Shown: positions 36,210-46,554, counted from the first letter of the stretch. The stretch: DNA of 64,000 nt from Candidatus Baltobacteraceae bacterium (GCA_036489885.1 DASXEW010000003.1:930001-994000), one strand, 5' to 3'. Made by a program: numbers and translations. Notes: a model not told the origin generated them from the letters alone.

Positions 36210-36983
36210 TCAGTGACGGATCGCGAGTCCGCCGTCGACTGAAAGTACTTCGCCGCACACGCCCGACGCGCGGTCCGATGCAAGAAAGACGACGACGTCA
36301 GCGATCTCTTTTGGCTCGAGCATACGCTGGGCCGGAAGATTTTTCGTCAGCTCGCGCCAGCGTTCGGCGTCGCCAAACGCGGTCTCGGCGCGGCGGCGCA
36401 TCAATCCCGTTGCGCGTTCGGTCGCGACGTAGCCGGGATTCACACCGAGCACGCGTACGCCGCAATCGAGACTGTAGCTGCCAACCGCGCGAGTGAGCGC
36501 CACGAGTCCGGCGTTTCCGGCCGAGCCGGCAGCATAACTGTAGTCAAGCCGTTCGGCCGCGACGCCAATGATATTGATGATGACGCCGCGGCCGCGCTCT
36601 TTCATCGCCGCATAGTATCGGCGCGTTAGATCGATGTAGCCGAAAACTTTCGATTCCCATCCCGCACGCCATTGCTCATCCGACAGCGATAGCAGATCAC
36701 CGCCTGGAATGCCGCCTGCATTATTGATGACGATATCGGGAGCCGGACACGCTTTGAAGAGCGCTTCCGTTACATTTGGCTGTGCGAGATCGAGCGCGTG
36801 CGTCGACGCATCGACACCATGATCGCGTGCGATCTCTTTCTTCGCTTCTTGCAAGCCCTCGAGTCCACGCGCGACCAGGTGTAGAGCGGCGCCTTCGGCT
36901 GCAAAAGCGTCCGCAGTGGCTCGGCCTATGCCTCGCGAAGCACCGGTGATGAGAACCGTGCGACCCTTTAGTCTAAGATCCAT
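36210..36983 (-). CDS. Short-chain dehydrogenase/reductase of the lysine-less Y-xxx-S type
   Basis: 257 residues with a Rossmann start 'VLITGASRGIGRATADAFAAEG', 'IVINNAGGIPGG' and C-terminal 'VVVFLASDRASGVCGEVLSVDGGLAIRH'. The catalytic region is atypical: 'NIIGVAAERLDYSYAAGSAGNAGL' keeps a Tyr (150), but the Lys four residues on is Ser (154) and the usual catalytic Ser is missing. Other bacterial SDRs share this YxAGSAGN pattern, so it is a subfamily and not a mutation. The reaction is unknown and might not be a simple alcohol oxidation. Its 5' end overlaps the divergent binding-protein gene. Confidence 0.8.
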   Translation of the reverse strand: MDLRLKGRTVLITGASRGIGRATADAFAAEGAALHLVARGLEGLQEAKKEIARDHGVDASTHALDLAQPNVTEALFKACPAPDIVINNAGGIPGGDLLSLSDEQWRAGWESKVFGYIDLTRRYYAAMKERGRGVIINIIGVAAERLDYSYAAGSAGNAGLVALTRAVGSYSLDCGVRVLGVNPGYVATERATGLMRRRAETAFGDAERWRELTKNLPAQRMLEPKEIADVVVFLASDRASGVCGEVLSVDGGLAIRH

Positions 36984-37926
36984 ATTCTCGGGTCTTTTGG
37001 CGCTCGCGATGTGTACGTCATCCTCGGCACAGACAACCGATCAAATCCAGGTCGCGATCGAATACGGTCTTGGCTACGCGCCGCTCTACGTCGTCGCGAA
37101 GAAGCCGGAGTTCATTCACAAGTATCTGCCGGGTGCCGAGATCAGCATTCAACATCTTGCCGGTGGACCCGCGGTACGCGACGCGTTGCTCGCCGGCACC
37201 GTCGATATCGGAGGACTCGGCGTCGCGCCGGTGATCCAGGCCGCCGACAAAGGCGTCGATCTGAAGATTGCCGTCGGTATGGCGTTCGTTCCGACCGCGC
37301 TTATCACGTATCGCGATGACATCAAGTCAGTGCGCGACCTTAAGGCATCCGACAAAGTGAATGTCGTGTCGAGCAGCTCGCTTCAAGCCATGGAAATGAA
37401 GATGGCCGCCGACGCGTATTTCAACAATCCCAGTGCGCTCGACGGAAACATGGCGACGATCTCGCATCCCGCCGCCGTCACCGCCGTGGAAAAACACGAG
37501 ATGACCGGCGAATTCGCAACGCCGCCATTCATTCGAGCGCTCCTGCGCGAGCCGGGGATGCATGTGATCCTCAGCAATCACGATTTCGCAGCCGCCGATT
37601 GCATGCCGATTCTTGCCGCCGCGTCCGGACATTTTCACGATAGAACGAAAGAATACGATGCCGTCGTCCACGCGATCGGAGACGCGATTGCGTGGATGAA
37701 TGCGAATCCGAAAGCCGCAGCAGACTTTCTCGCGGCCGACCAGGGCGGAACGATGACTGCCGCCGATTGGCTGGCCGAGATCCAACAACCCGGAGTCAAA
37801 TTCTCGACAGTCCCGAAAGGCGAAGCTGCGCTCGCCGCATTCATGCAGAAGATCGGGATCGTGAGCAAGGCCGCATCGTACGATGATTTGACATGGCCCA
37901 ACCTGCACGGTCTCGGAGGGACCTAA
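36949..37926 (+). CDS. NMT1/SsuA-type periplasmic binding protein
   Basis: 325 residues. Signal peptide 'LRSIFSGLLALAMCTSSSAQ', then 'IQVAIEYGLGYAPLYVVAKKPEFIHKYLPGAEISIQHLAGGPAVRDALLAGTVDIGGLGVAPVIQA', the usual NitT/TauT-type receptor pattern. No permease or ATPase is adjacent. It is followed 3 nt later by the hut genes, so a histidine-related or imidazole ligand is a reasonable guess. The ATG overlaps the SDR 5' end on the other strand by 35 bp; GTG 36958 is an alternative. Confidence 0.78.
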   Translation: MRTVRPFSLRSIFSGLLALAMCTSSSAQTTDQIQVAIEYGLGYAPLYVVAKKPEFIHKYLPGAEISIQHLAGGPAVRDALLAGTVDIGGLGVAPVIQAADKGVDLKIAVGMAFVPTALITYRDDIKSVRDLKASDKVNVVSSSSLQAMEMKMAADAYFNNPSALDGNMATISHPAAVTAVEKHEMTGEFATPPFIRALLREPGMHVILSNHDFAAADCMPILAAASGHFHDRTKEYDAVVHAIGDAIAWMNANPKAAADFLAADQGGTMTAADWLAEIQQPGVKFSTVPKGEAALAAFMQKIGIVSKAASYDDLTWPNLHGLGGT

Positions 37927-37929
37927 GCG

Positions 37930-39456
37930 GTGCTCCTCGCGATTGACGGCAGACACTTGCCGCTCGAGTCGATCGAAGACGTTGCGCTGCACAATGTTCC
38001 GGTCGAAGTAACGGGTGCGGCGCGAAACAATATCGTGCGCGCGCGCGAATCGGTCGAGCGCCAGTACGCGCTTGGCGCGGCAATCTATGGCGTGACGACG
38101 GGCTTCGGGCGAATGGCAAATGTCCTCATCGCGCCGAACGAAACCGAGAAACTTCAAGAGAATCTCGTTCGAAGCCACGCGGCCGGAACGGGGCCGCCGC
38201 TCAGCATTCCGCAAGTGCGCGCAGCCGGAGTCTTGCGCATCAACACGCTGGCTGCCGGACATTCCGGTGTGCGGGCTTCAACGGTCGATCTCTTGACGGC
38301 GATGCTCAATCACGACGTCACGCCCTACGTGCCGTCGCAGGGCTCGGTCGGCGCCAGCGGCGATCTCGCTCCGCTTGCGCACATGACGCTGACACTGATC
38401 GGCGAGGGCAAAGCCTACTACGAAGGCCAGCTCTTCCCAAGCGAAGTCGCGCTGCGCAAGGCCGGGCTCGAGCCGATACGCCTCGGCGCAAAGGAGGGGC
38501 TCTCGCTCGTTAACGGCACGGAAGTGATGACCGCGATCGCAACGCTCGCGCTCTTGCGCGCGGAACGATTGATCAAAGCGGCCGACGTCATCGGCGCGAT
38601 GTCGCTCGAAGCATTTCTCGGAACCGACCGCGTGTTCGACGAACGCATCAATGCGCTGCGGCCGCATCCCGGTCAATCTCAAGTCGCGACGAACCTGCGC
38701 GCGCTCCTAGCCGAGTCGGTCATCATGCTCTCGCATCGCGATTGCGGACGCGTTCAGGATCCGTACTCGTTCCGGTGCATCCCCGTCGTCCACGGTTCGG
38801 TGCGCGACGCAGCACGCTACGCGCGCAGCGTTATCGAGATCGAAGCCACGTCGGTCACCGACAACCCGCTCGTTTTCGCGGAGCACGACGAGTTCCTCAC
38901 CGGCGGAAACTTCCACGGTCAGCCTATTGCGACGGCCAGCGACACGCTCAAGGCAAGTCTCGTAACGCTTGCGAGCATCAGCGAACGCCGATCGTATCTC
39001 TTGCTGAACGGTGAAGAACGCGGACTGCCGCTCTTCTTGGCGCAAAACCCCGGTTTGCAATCAGGATTGATGCTCGTGCAGTATACGGCCGCGTCGCTCG
39101 TGAGCGAAAGCAAGGGGCTCGCGTTTCCCTCGGGCGTCGATTCGATTCCGACGTCGGCAGGGCAAGAAGATCACGTCAGCATGGGAACGATCGCGGCGCG
39201 CACGCTCGATGCAATCGTCGACAATCTCGAAGGCGTCCTGGCGTGCGAGCTGCTGGCGGCGCTTGCGGCGACGGATTTTCGGCGGCCGCGCGAATCGGGC
39301 GCCGGCACCGGAGCGGCATACGAATGTGCGCGGGAAACGATTGCCCCGCTGCGTGACGATCGCGTCCTCGCCGATGACATTGACGCCGCACGCGAGATTC
39401 TGCGCTCTGCGGCTCTGATAAATGCAGTAGAAAATGCAATCGGAGGTCCACTATGA
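37930..39456 (+). CDS. hutH: Histidine ammonia-lyase
   Basis: 508 residues. Removes ammonia from histidine to give urocanate using the autocatalytic MIO cofactor formed from Ala-Ser-Gly in 'PYVPSQGSVGASGDLAPLAH'. Other HAL hallmarks: 'YGVTTGFGRMANVLI', 'RSHAAGTGPPLS', 'QDPYSFRCIPVVHGS', 'TSVTDNPLVF', 'GGNFHGQPIA' and 'PTSAGQEDHVSMG'. GTG start 3 nt after the binding-protein stop. Leads a tightly packed operon with an aminotransferase, hutI, hutU and hutF. Confidence 0.97.
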   Translation: MLLAIDGRHLPLESIEDVALHNVPVEVTGAARNNIVRARESVERQYALGAAIYGVTTGFGRMANVLIAPNETEKLQENLVRSHAAGTGPPLSIPQVRAAGVLRINTLAAGHSGVRASTVDLLTAMLNHDVTPYVPSQGSVGASGDLAPLAHMTLTLIGEGKAYYEGQLFPSEVALRKAGLEPIRLGAKEGLSLVNGTEVMTAIATLALLRAERLIKAADVIGAMSLEAFLGTDRVFDERINALRPHPGQSQVATNLRALLAESVIMLSHRDCGRVQDPYSFRCIPVVHGSVRDAARYARSVIEIEATSVTDNPLVFAEHDEFLTGGNFHGQPIATASDTLKASLVTLASISERRSYLLLNGEERGLPLFLAQNPGLQSGLMLVQYTAASLVSESKGLAFPSGVDSIPTSAGQEDHVSMGTIAARTLDAIVDNLEGVLACELLAALAATDFRRPRESGAGTGAAYECARETIAPLRDDRVLADDIDAAREILRSAALINAVENAIGGPL

Positions 39457-40631
39457 GCACGTACCCCGACGCGTCCTCACGCTCGGCGAAATTGTTCGAG
39501 CGCGCGAAGCGGGTTTTTCCCGACGGGAGCACGCGCCGCACCGTTACGTTCGACCCGTATCCGCTGTATGCGATCTCGGGACGCGGCTGCATGGTGACCG
39601 ACGCCGACGGCGTCGAGCGCATCGACTTCATCAACAACTATTCCTCGATGATTCACGGGCATTCGCATCCGAAGATCGTTGCCGCGCTCGCGGAGCAAGC
39701 CGGAAAGCTGATTGCGGTCGGCATGCCGACCGAATCGGATATCGAGCTTGCGGAACTTCTGGTCGCGCGCCTTCCGACCGTCGAGCATCTGCAATTTTGC
39801 AATTCAGGAACGGAAGCGGTGATGCTCGCCGTCAAAGCTGCGCGCGCATACACGGATCGTCCCAAGGTCGCGCGCGTCGAAGGCGCCTATCACGGCGCCT
39901 ATGATTTCGACGCCGTCATGCTTCCGTGCAATGACGTCGACCGCGCGTTACAGCTTCTGGAAGGCAACAAAGCCGAGCTGGCCGGCGCGATTTTCGATCC
40001 GATCATCGGACGCCTCGGATTTGCCGAGCTTACGCCGGAGTACATTCGCGCGTTACGCGACTGGACGCGTAAGAACAACAAGCTGCTCATCATGGACGAA
40101 GTCTTTTCGTTTCGCATCGATTATCACGGCGCGCAGGCCCGCTATAAAGTAGAAGCCGACCTCACGGCGCTTGGAAAGATCATCGGCGGCGGCATCCCGA
40201 TCGGTGCGCTTGGCGGTAGTAAAGAAGTGATGTCGGTATTCGGTGACGGCAGCGCGCATCCGAAACTGCACCACCATGGCACGTACAATGCCAATCCGCT
40301 CGCGATGCGAGCCGGCAAGGTGTCGATGGAGCTGCTGAGCGCGGACGAAATTGCACGTATCAATGCACTCGGCGACCGTCTCGTGCGCGGCATCGATCGA
40401 ATCTTGAAGGACGCAGACGCGCCGGCTAAGGCGCAAGGCGCCGGCTCGATGGTTGCTATTTCGCCGATCAACACATCGTTCACGGATCGCGTTCACCGCG
40501 AGATGCTCAACCGTGGCGTGCTGATGATGGCGCGCGGTGCGTTCGTCATCTCGACGCCGATGCGCGAAGCCGAGATCGATCGGACGATCGCCGCACTCGC
40601 GGAGTCGTTGCAAGCCGTCCCGGTTCGCTAA
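39453..40631 (+). CDS. Class III aminotransferase / glutamate-1-semialdehyde aminomutase-like enzyme
   Basis: 392 residues. PLP enzyme resembling HemL: 'RVFPDGSTRRTVTFDPYPLY', 'DFINNYSSMIHGHSHPKIV', 'FCNSGTEAVMLAVKAARAYT', 'EGAYHGAYD', 'LLIMDEVFSFR' and the PLP lysine in 'ALGKIIGGGIPIGALGG'. It sits inside the hut operon, overlapping hutH by 4 bp, although standard histidine degradation has no aminotransferase step. The haem role is unlikely here; it may act on a histidine-derived or related amino compound. Substrate unknown. Confidence 0.85.
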   Translation: MSTYPDASSRSAKLFERAKRVFPDGSTRRTVTFDPYPLYAISGRGCMVTDADGVERIDFINNYSSMIHGHSHPKIVAALAEQAGKLIAVGMPTESDIELAELLVARLPTVEHLQFCNSGTEAVMLAVKAARAYTDRPKVARVEGAYHGAYDFDAVMLPCNDVDRALQLLEGNKAELAGAIFDPIIGRLGFAELTPEYIRALRDWTRKNNKLLIMDEVFSFRIDYHGAQARYKVEADLTALGKIIGGGIPIGALGGSKEVMSVFGDGSAHPKLHHHGTYNANPLAMRAGKVSMELLSADEIARINALGDRLVRGIDRILKDADAPAKAQGAGSMVAISPINTSFTDRVHREMLNRGVLMMARGAFVISTPMREAEIDRTIAALAESLQAVPVR

Positions 40632-40636
40632 AGACT

Positions 40637-41866
40637 GTGTCGCAATGGGACACGCTCTGGGTCGGCGGCGCGATCGCGACCATGGTCGGCGATCAATACG
40701 GCCTGATCGAGGATGGTGCAATTGCGGCAGACGGCGAGCATATTGCCTGGGTAGGGTCGCGCTCGGAGCTTCCTGATGCTCCGGAGCGGATCGCGCGCGA
40801 GGTCGTCGATCTCGGCGGGAAGCTCCTTACACCCGGACTGATCGACTGCCATACGCACCTGATCTACGGCGGCAGTCGGGCTTCGGAATTCGAGCTGCGC
40901 CTCGGCGGAGCGACGTATGCCCAGATCGCAAAGGCGGGCGGCGGGATTCAGAATACGGTCGCAAACACGCGCGCCGCATCGTTTGAGGATCTTTTCGATG
41001 CAGCCGCGCAACGCGTAACGATGATGCGTGCCGGCGGCGTTTCGACGATCGAGATCAAATCGGGCTACGGACTCGATCGAGAAACCGAGCTGCGCATGCT
41101 GCGCGTAGCGCGTGCGCTCGGCGAACGCTTTCCGGTGACGGTGAAGACGACGTATCTGGGCGCGCATACCATACCGCGTGAGTTCGCATCGGATCGCGAT
41201 GGTTACATTGGGCTCGTGTGTGAGGTACTACGCGAAGGCGCGCGCGAGGGCTTGATCGACGCCGTCGACGCGTTTTGCGAGAATATCGCCTTTTCACCGG
41301 AAGAGGTGCAGAGTATTTTCCGCGAGGCGAAACAGCTCGGCATTCCCGTAAAGCTCCACGCCGGTCAACTGACCTACAACGGCGGACCCGAACTCGCGGC
41401 GGAGTTCCACGCGCTCTCGGCCGATCATTGCGAGCATTTGACGCCTTCAGATATTCAAGCATTTGCGCGTAGCGGCGTCGTGGCCGTCCTCTTGCCGACC
41501 GCATCGTACTTCATCGGCGAGAAGGAGTTGCCACCGGTCGAGAGCCTGCGCATCGCGGGTGTGCCGATGGCGATCGCGACCGATTGCAATCCCGGTACGT
41601 CGCCCAATCCGTCGCTACTCATCGCGCTCAACATGGCGTGCGTTCGGTTCGGCTTGCAGACGACCGAAGCGATGCGCGCAGTAACTTTGCATGCAGCCCG
41701 TGCGCTCGGAATCGGGGAGCGCGCCGGTTCGCTGGAGAAGGGCAAAGACGCCGATTTTGCGGTGTGGGATGCGAAGCATCCGTCCGAGTTGCCGTACAGC
41801 TTCGGACAAACGCAGTGCATCGGCGTCGTCAAACGCGGACGCTATTTCGCAGGGAAAACACTATGA
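40637..41866 (+). CDS. hutI: Imidazolonepropionase
   Basis: 409 residues from GTG. Amidohydrolase with metal motif '[37 protein letters not shown]', '[16 protein letters not shown]', '[11 protein letters not shown]', '[12 protein letters not shown]', 'SADHCEHL' and '[15 protein letters not shown]', all HutI signatures. Hydrolyses 4-imidazolone-5-propionate to N-formimino-L-glutamate, the third step of histidine degradation. Its stop overlaps the hutU start (ATGA). Confidence 0.96.
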   Translation: MSQWDTLWVGGAIATMVGDQYGLIEDGAIAADGEHIAWVGSRSELPDAPERIAREVVDLGGKLLTPGLIDCHTHLIYGGSRASEFELRLGGATYAQIAKAGGGIQNTVANTRAASFEDLFDAAAQRVTMMRAGGVSTIEIKSGYGLDRETELRMLRVARALGERFPVTVKTTYLGAHTIPREFASDRDGYIGLVCEVLREGAREGLIDAVDAFCENIAFSPEEVQSIFREAKQLGIPVKLHAGQLTYNGGPELAAEFHALSADHCEHLTPSDIQAFARSGVVAVLLPTASYFIGEKELPPVESLRIAGVPMAIATDCNPGTSPNPSLLIALNMACVRFGLQTTEAMRAVTLHAARALGIGERAGSLEKGKDADFAVWDAKHPSELPYSFGQTQCIGVVKRGRYFAGKTL

Positions 41867-43524
41867 CCGCAGTTGCATCGCATCGCGTCGTTCGTGCTCC
41901 GCGCGGCACGACGCTCACCGCAAAGAGCTGGCTGACCGAAGCGCCGCTTCGCATGATCATGAATAACCTCGATCCCGAGGTTGCCGAGAATCCCTCGGAG
42001 CTGATCGTTTATGGTGGTATCGGAAAAGCCGCGCGCAACTGGGCGTGTTTTGATGCGATCGTCGACGTTCTCAAACGCTTGGGAGCCGATGAGACGCTGC
42101 TCATTCAATCCGGCAAGCCGGTCGGCGTTTTCAAGACGCACGCCGACGCGCCGCGCGTATTGATCGCGAATTCGAATCTGGTCCCGCACTGGGCGACGTG
42201 GGAAACATTTAACGAGCTCGATCGCAAGGGGCTGATGATGTTCGGCCAGATGACGGCCGGCTCGTGGATTTACATCGGCTCTCAAGGAATCGTGCAAGGG
42301 ACTTACGAGACGTTTGCTGAGGTTGGCCGCAACCACTATAACGGAAGTCTCGCCGGGAAATGGATTCTCACGGCTGGTCTTGGCGGAATGGGCGGCGCGC
42401 AGCCGCTCGCCGCGACGATGGCCGGTGCATCGATGCTCGTCATCGAGTGCGATCCGACCCGAATCCAGCGGCGTCTCGATTCGAAGTATCTCGATGTTCG
42501 TGCCCGCGACCTGAACGATGCGCTCGAGCGAATTACGGAAGCGTCGCGAACGAACCGGCCAACGTCGATCGCGGTCCTTGGAAATGCCGCTGAGATTTTT
42601 CCCGAGCTCGTGCGCCGCGGCGTTCGTCCCGATGCGGTCACCGATCAAACCAGCGCGCACGATCCGATCAACGGCTATCTTCCCGCGGGTTGGGATCTCG
42701 AACGCGCAGCGAAGCTGCGTAAGTCGGCCCCGCGCGAAGTCGAGGTCGCGGCGCGCCGCTCGATGCGCGTGCATGTCGAGGCAATGCTCGCCTATCACCG
42801 GATGGGCGTTCCGACATTCGATTACGGCAACAACATCCGGCAGGTCGCGTTAGAGGAAGGCTTGCAAGACTCGTTCGCTTATCAGGGCTTCGTGCCGGCG
42901 TACATACGGCCGCTGTTTTGCCGCGGCATCGGACCGTTTCGCTGGGTTGCGCTCTCCGGTGATCCCGACGACATCTACAAGACCGACGCAAAAGTCAAAG
43001 AAGTCGTTCGCGACGACAAGAAATTGCATCAGTGGCTTGACATGGCGCGCGAGCGAATTGCGTTTCAAGGATTGCCGGCACGCATTTGCTGGCTCGGACT
43101 CGGCGATCGCGCGCGCGTCGGCCTTGCATTCAACGAGATGGTCGCTCGCGGTGAGCTGAAGGCACCGATCGTCATCGGACGCGATCACCTCGATTCCGGC
43201 TCGGTGGCGAGCCCGAATCGTGAAACCGAAGGCATGCGCGACGGATCGGATGCCGTGTCGGATTGGCCGATGCTCAACGCGCTCTTGAACTGCGCGAGCG
43301 GCGCGACGTGGGTGAGCTTGCACCACGGCGGCGGGGTCGGCATGGGTTTCTCGCAGCATGCGGGTGTCGTCATCGTCTGTGACGGTACCGAAGCTGCAGC
43401 ACACCGCATCGAGCGCGTGCTCACGAACGACCCGGGGACGGGTGTAATGCGCCATGCGGATGCCGGATACCAAGAAGCGATCGACTGCGCTCGCGAGCAC
43501 GATCTCGATCTACCGATGCGTTAG
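41863..43524 (+). CDS. hutU: Urocanate hydratase
   Basis: 553 residues. NAD-dependent hydratase of urocanate, second step of the pathway. '[31 protein letters not shown]', '[26 protein letters not shown]', '[19 protein letters not shown]', '[14 protein letters not shown]' and '[18 protein letters not shown]' are diagnostic. The reading frame is open well upstream within hutI, but homology begins at this ATG, which overlaps the hutI stop. Confidence 0.97.
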   Translation: MTAVASHRVVRAPRGTTLTAKSWLTEAPLRMIMNNLDPEVAENPSELIVYGGIGKAARNWACFDAIVDVLKRLGADETLLIQSGKPVGVFKTHADAPRVLIANSNLVPHWATWETFNELDRKGLMMFGQMTAGSWIYIGSQGIVQGTYETFAEVGRNHYNGSLAGKWILTAGLGGMGGAQPLAATMAGASMLVIECDPTRIQRRLDSKYLDVRARDLNDALERITEASRTNRPTSIAVLGNAAEIFPELVRRGVRPDAVTDQTSAHDPINGYLPAGWDLERAAKLRKSAPREVEVAARRSMRVHVEAMLAYHRMGVPTFDYGNNIRQVALEEGLQDSFAYQGFVPAYIRPLFCRGIGPFRWVALSGDPDDIYKTDAKVKEVVRDDKKLHQWLDMARERIAFQGLPARICWLGLGDRARVGLAFNEMVARGELKAPIVIGRDHLDSGSVASPNRETEGMRDGSDAVSDWPMLNALLNCASGATWVSLHHGGGVGMGFSQHAGVVIVCDGTEAAAHRIERVLTNDPGTGVMRHADAGYQEAIDCAREHDLDLPMR

Positions 43525-43527
43525 CTG

Positions 43528-44859
43528 ATGCCGGCTTACGTCGCTGATCTTGCGCTGTTGCCGTCGGGTTGGGCGCGCGACGTTCGCATTGACGTCGATG
43601 CCCGCGGATCGATCGAACGCATCGAACCGAGCGCGAAGGGCGACGGCGCGGCGAGACTCGCGGGCGCTGTCGTTCCCGGAATGCCCAACGTGCACTCGCA
43701 CGCGTTTCAGCGCGCGCTCGCCGGCCGTCTCGAGCGTCCGGCGACGGGACGCGACAATTTTTGGACGTGGCGTGAAGGCATGTACGATTTGGCGTCGCGC
43801 GTCGAGCCCGACGACGTTCAAAGCATTGCGGAATATCTATACGTGCAAATGCTCGAAGCCGGCTACACGTCCGTCGGTGAATTCCATTATCTTCACAACG
43901 ATCCCAGCGGCGCGCCGTACGCGAACCGCACGGAGATGTCGGATCGCATCGTTCAGGCCGCACAGAGTGCGGGGATCGACCTCACGCTACTCCTCGTGCT
44001 CTATCGCCATGCAGGTTTTGGCAGCGAACCCGTGCTTCCGTCGCAGCGCCGCTTTGTTACGACCGTCGACGATCTGGTTGCGATGTTCGAATCGTTGCGC
44101 AGCCGCACGCGCGCCGGCATTGCACCGCATTCGTTGCGCGCAGTCACGCAGCACGAGCTGCGCGACTTCCTCAGCGCGATCGGAAAACACCAGGGTACGC
44201 CGATTCACATCCATATCGCCGAACAACGGCGCGAAGTCGATGAGTGCGTGCGGCGTTACGGCAGCAATCCGATCGCGTGGCTTCTCGCAAATGCCGCGGT
44301 GAGCAGCTCGTGGACGCTGGTGCACGCGACGCACGTCGAGCCGAACGAGATACGCAAGCTCGCGCAAACCGGCGCTGTGGCCGGAGTCTGCCCAACGACG
44401 GAAGCAAATCTCGGCGACGGCATTTTCCCGGCCGAGGAGTTCTTGCGCGCGGGCGGCACGATCGCAATCGGTTCCGATAGTCACGTGACGGTCGATCCGG
44501 CCGAAGAGCTGCGGCTACTCGAATACGGTCAGCGCTTAGTTCATCAAAGCCGGACGCTGCTCGAGCAACACTACACGCGGGCTGCACGCGGCGGCGCGCA
44601 GTCGCTTGCGATCGAAGCCGGAACGCTCGAGACGGGAAAACGCGCCGATCTGGTCGGACTCGATCTCGAGAACGTTGCGCTTGCAGCGACCCCGCCGGAG
44701 ATGATCCTCGATGCGTGGCTCTTCGGCGGCGAGCGCAATCTCGTCAAAGACGTCGTCGTGGGCGGAACCCATCTCGTTCGTGACGGCCGCCACGTGCGCG
44801 GCGAAGAATCGCGCGCACGCTACACCAAGACGATGCGTCGCTTGTTCTCTCGCCCTTAG
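43528..44859 (+). CDS. hutF: Formimidoylglutamate deiminase
   Basis: 443 residues. Amidohydrolase with 'GAVVPGMPNVHSHAFQRALAGRLE', 'FWTWREGMYDLA', 'YTSVGEFHYLHNDPSG', 'IHIAEQRREVDEC' and 'AIGSDSHVTVDPAEELRLLEYGQRL', typical of HutF. It converts formiminoglutamate to N-formylglutamate, so the organism uses the five-step route and needs an N-formylglutamate deformylase (hutG) not found here. The gene closes the hut operon and overlaps by 4 bp the end of a convergent lipoprotein gene. Confidence 0.94.
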   Translation: MPAYVADLALLPSGWARDVRIDVDARGSIERIEPSAKGDGAARLAGAVVPGMPNVHSHAFQRALAGRLERPATGRDNFWTWREGMYDLASRVEPDDVQSIAEYLYVQMLEAGYTSVGEFHYLHNDPSGAPYANRTEMSDRIVQAAQSAGIDLTLLLVLYRHAGFGSEPVLPSQRRFVTTVDDLVAMFESLRSRTRAGIAPHSLRAVTQHELRDFLSAIGKHQGTPIHIHIAEQRREVDECVRRYGSNPIAWLLANAAVSSSWTLVHATHVEPNEIRKLAQTGAVAGVCPTTEANLGDGIFPAEEFLRAGGTIAIGSDSHVTVDPAEELRLLEYGQRLVHQSRTLLEQHYTRAARGGAQSLAIEAGTLETGKRADLVGLDLENVALAATPPEMILDAWLFGGERNLVKDVVVGGTHLVRDGRHVRGEESRARYTKTMRRLFSRP

Positions 44860-46499
44860 CGCCAGTGCACCGGCGTGTGAATGGTGTTCGGTTGGAGACG
44901 ATGGGTCGAGCTCGACGATCCACCGCAACCGCTGCCGCTTTGCAGCAGCAGCATGTAGCCGTCGGGTGGGCCCAGCGCCATCGATCCGCTGAACGTTCCG
45001 CGTCCCTCGATGTCCGAATAGCTGTTGCCGGCCGGCAGCGTCACGGATTGTTGGGTGTAGCTTGCGTTGACGATCGCAAGACCGTTCTGAAATTGCCGCA
45101 TGTAGACGTTGCCGTTCTGCGTCGCGGCACCGCACGGTGCTCCGTATGTTGCCGCATATTCCGGCCGCCAGCTGTAATTATCGATGTTCGCCGGTGAGAT
45201 GTAGACGTCGGCTCCGCCGTTATTCGCGATCGCATAGGTTGAGAGTGCCCAATCAACTTGCGCTGAGGATAGGGTTGACGGATCGTACGAACAGGCTGCC
45301 CCCGGATCGCCGTTCGCATCGGTCGGGACGTGGCCGTCCTCGCAGTAGTAATCGGTGATGAAGACGGCCTTGTTACTTGCTTGTGCGTACTGCATCCAGC
45401 TCAGCGTCTGGGTGAAGAGTCCCGGCAATCCCGCATACATGTAGAGGCCATACTTCGTGAAGCCGTTCTCGACCACGATGCCGTCGACGTATTGCAACAT
45501 CTGCGATTCGAGACTGTTCGGTGAGCTGTCGAAGACGGGATGATTGACGAGCAGCTTGAGACCGGCTGCAGCCAGCGCGGTGTGCGCAGTGGAGAGCCAG
45601 TTCAGAACATCGTTGTTGAATGCCGTATCGTTCGTGTTGTTGCGATCGCTTTCGCCCGGTCCGCCGTAGCGGTAGACGAAGGAACCGTTCGCGCCGCTAT
45701 AGCTACCGCACGCGTACCAGGTCGAGCACTTGCTGGGATCCGACGTCGGGCAGCTTTCGTTGAACTCCGGATTTGGCGCCAGCAAGAAGTTCTCGAATGT
45801 CACTTGGTCGACGGCAAGTGCGTTGTACCCGTTGGCTTGCATGTACGCGACCAGCTGATTGACCTGATAGTTGACCACGTTCTGATTGTGGATGTCGAGC
45901 GGGACGTCGTTCGCGAAGCCGCTGCCAGTCCACGGAAGATCTTGAGTCGGATTCCCATTGCCATCGCAGGCGTACAGGATCCAATCGGGATGTTGCGCCT
46001 GCCAGCACGAGAGATTGCAACCTGAGACTAGATACTCGTCCTCGAACGGAATCTCATAGCGCGAAAGTATTTGGCCGGGCTCGCGATTCGGCGCCCCGAT
46101 CCAAGTCGACGGTTCGAACGCGCCCCACACGGCGTCGTAGTGCGCCGATTCGGTTTGAATGTTCGATGCGGACATAGGGCCGAGAGGTTGACCGCTGTCG
46201 TTGTTGCCGTAATTGTCGGTCAACTGAATCATTCCGAATCGCCCGGTCGTATTCGGGAGAATCGTCGGACCTTGCGGCGCAGTCGATGCGGTCACCGTGG
46301 GAGCCGGCGTCGGCGTGGGAGTCTGCGTAACTCCCGGTCCCGGAGTCGTCGATGGCGTACTTGAGACGATCGGCGCGCCGGGATTTTGCGGAGCCGTTCC
46401 GGGAGTTGACGAACCGCCGCCGCCTCCGCATGCCGTTAGTAGCGCGATAACGATCAATGTTGCGAGCACGCCCGCTCGCCGTAACCCCGAATTTTCCAA
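44856..46499 (-). CDS. Lipoprotein with a putative glycoside-hydrolase TIM barrel
   Basis: About 547 residues from TTG 46499, chosen because AAGGGG lies 7 nt upstream and the signal 'AGVLATLIVIALLTAC' with lipobox then sits correctly; the frame is open to 46565. After a CGGGGGSS and TP-rich linker comes a barrel-like region: 'YDAVWGAFEPSTWIG', 'HPDWILYACDGNGNP', 'NGYNALAVDQVTFENF' and 'YVDGIVVENGFTKYG', resembling uncharacterised glycosyl-hydrolase-like families with paired acidic residues. A small beta domain ends the protein. Likely surface-anchored; glycan target unknown. Confidence 0.62.
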   Translation of the reverse strand: MENSGLRRAGVLATLIVIALLTACGGGGGSSTPGTAPQNPGAPIVSSTPSTTPGPGVTQTPTPTPAPTVTASTAPQGPTILPNTTGRFGMIQLTDNYGNNDSGQPLGPMSASNIQTESAHYDAVWGAFEPSTWIGAPNREPGQILSRYEIPFEDEYLVSGCNLSCWQAQHPDWILYACDGNGNPTQDLPWTGSGFANDVPLDIHNQNVVNYQVNQLVAYMQANGYNALAVDQVTFENFLLAPNPEFNESCPTSDPSKCSTWYACGSYSGANGSFVYRYGGPGESDRNNTNDTAFNNDVLNWLSTAHTALAAAGLKLLVNHPVFDSSPNSLESQMLQYVDGIVVENGFTKYGLYMYAGLPGLFTQTLSWMQYAQASNKAVFITDYYCEDGHVPTDANGDPGAACSYDPSTLSSAQVDWALSTYAIANNGGADVYISPANIDNYSWRPEYAATYGAPCGAATQNGNVYMRQFQNGLAIVNASYTQQSVTLPAGNSYSDIEGRGTFSGSMALGPPDGYMLLLQSGSGCGGSSSSTHRLQPNTIHTPVHWR

Positions 46500-46554
46500 C
46501 GTCTGGCCCCTTGTGTAGCCAGCATACGGTGCGCCGCCGTTCGCGAAGAACAGA

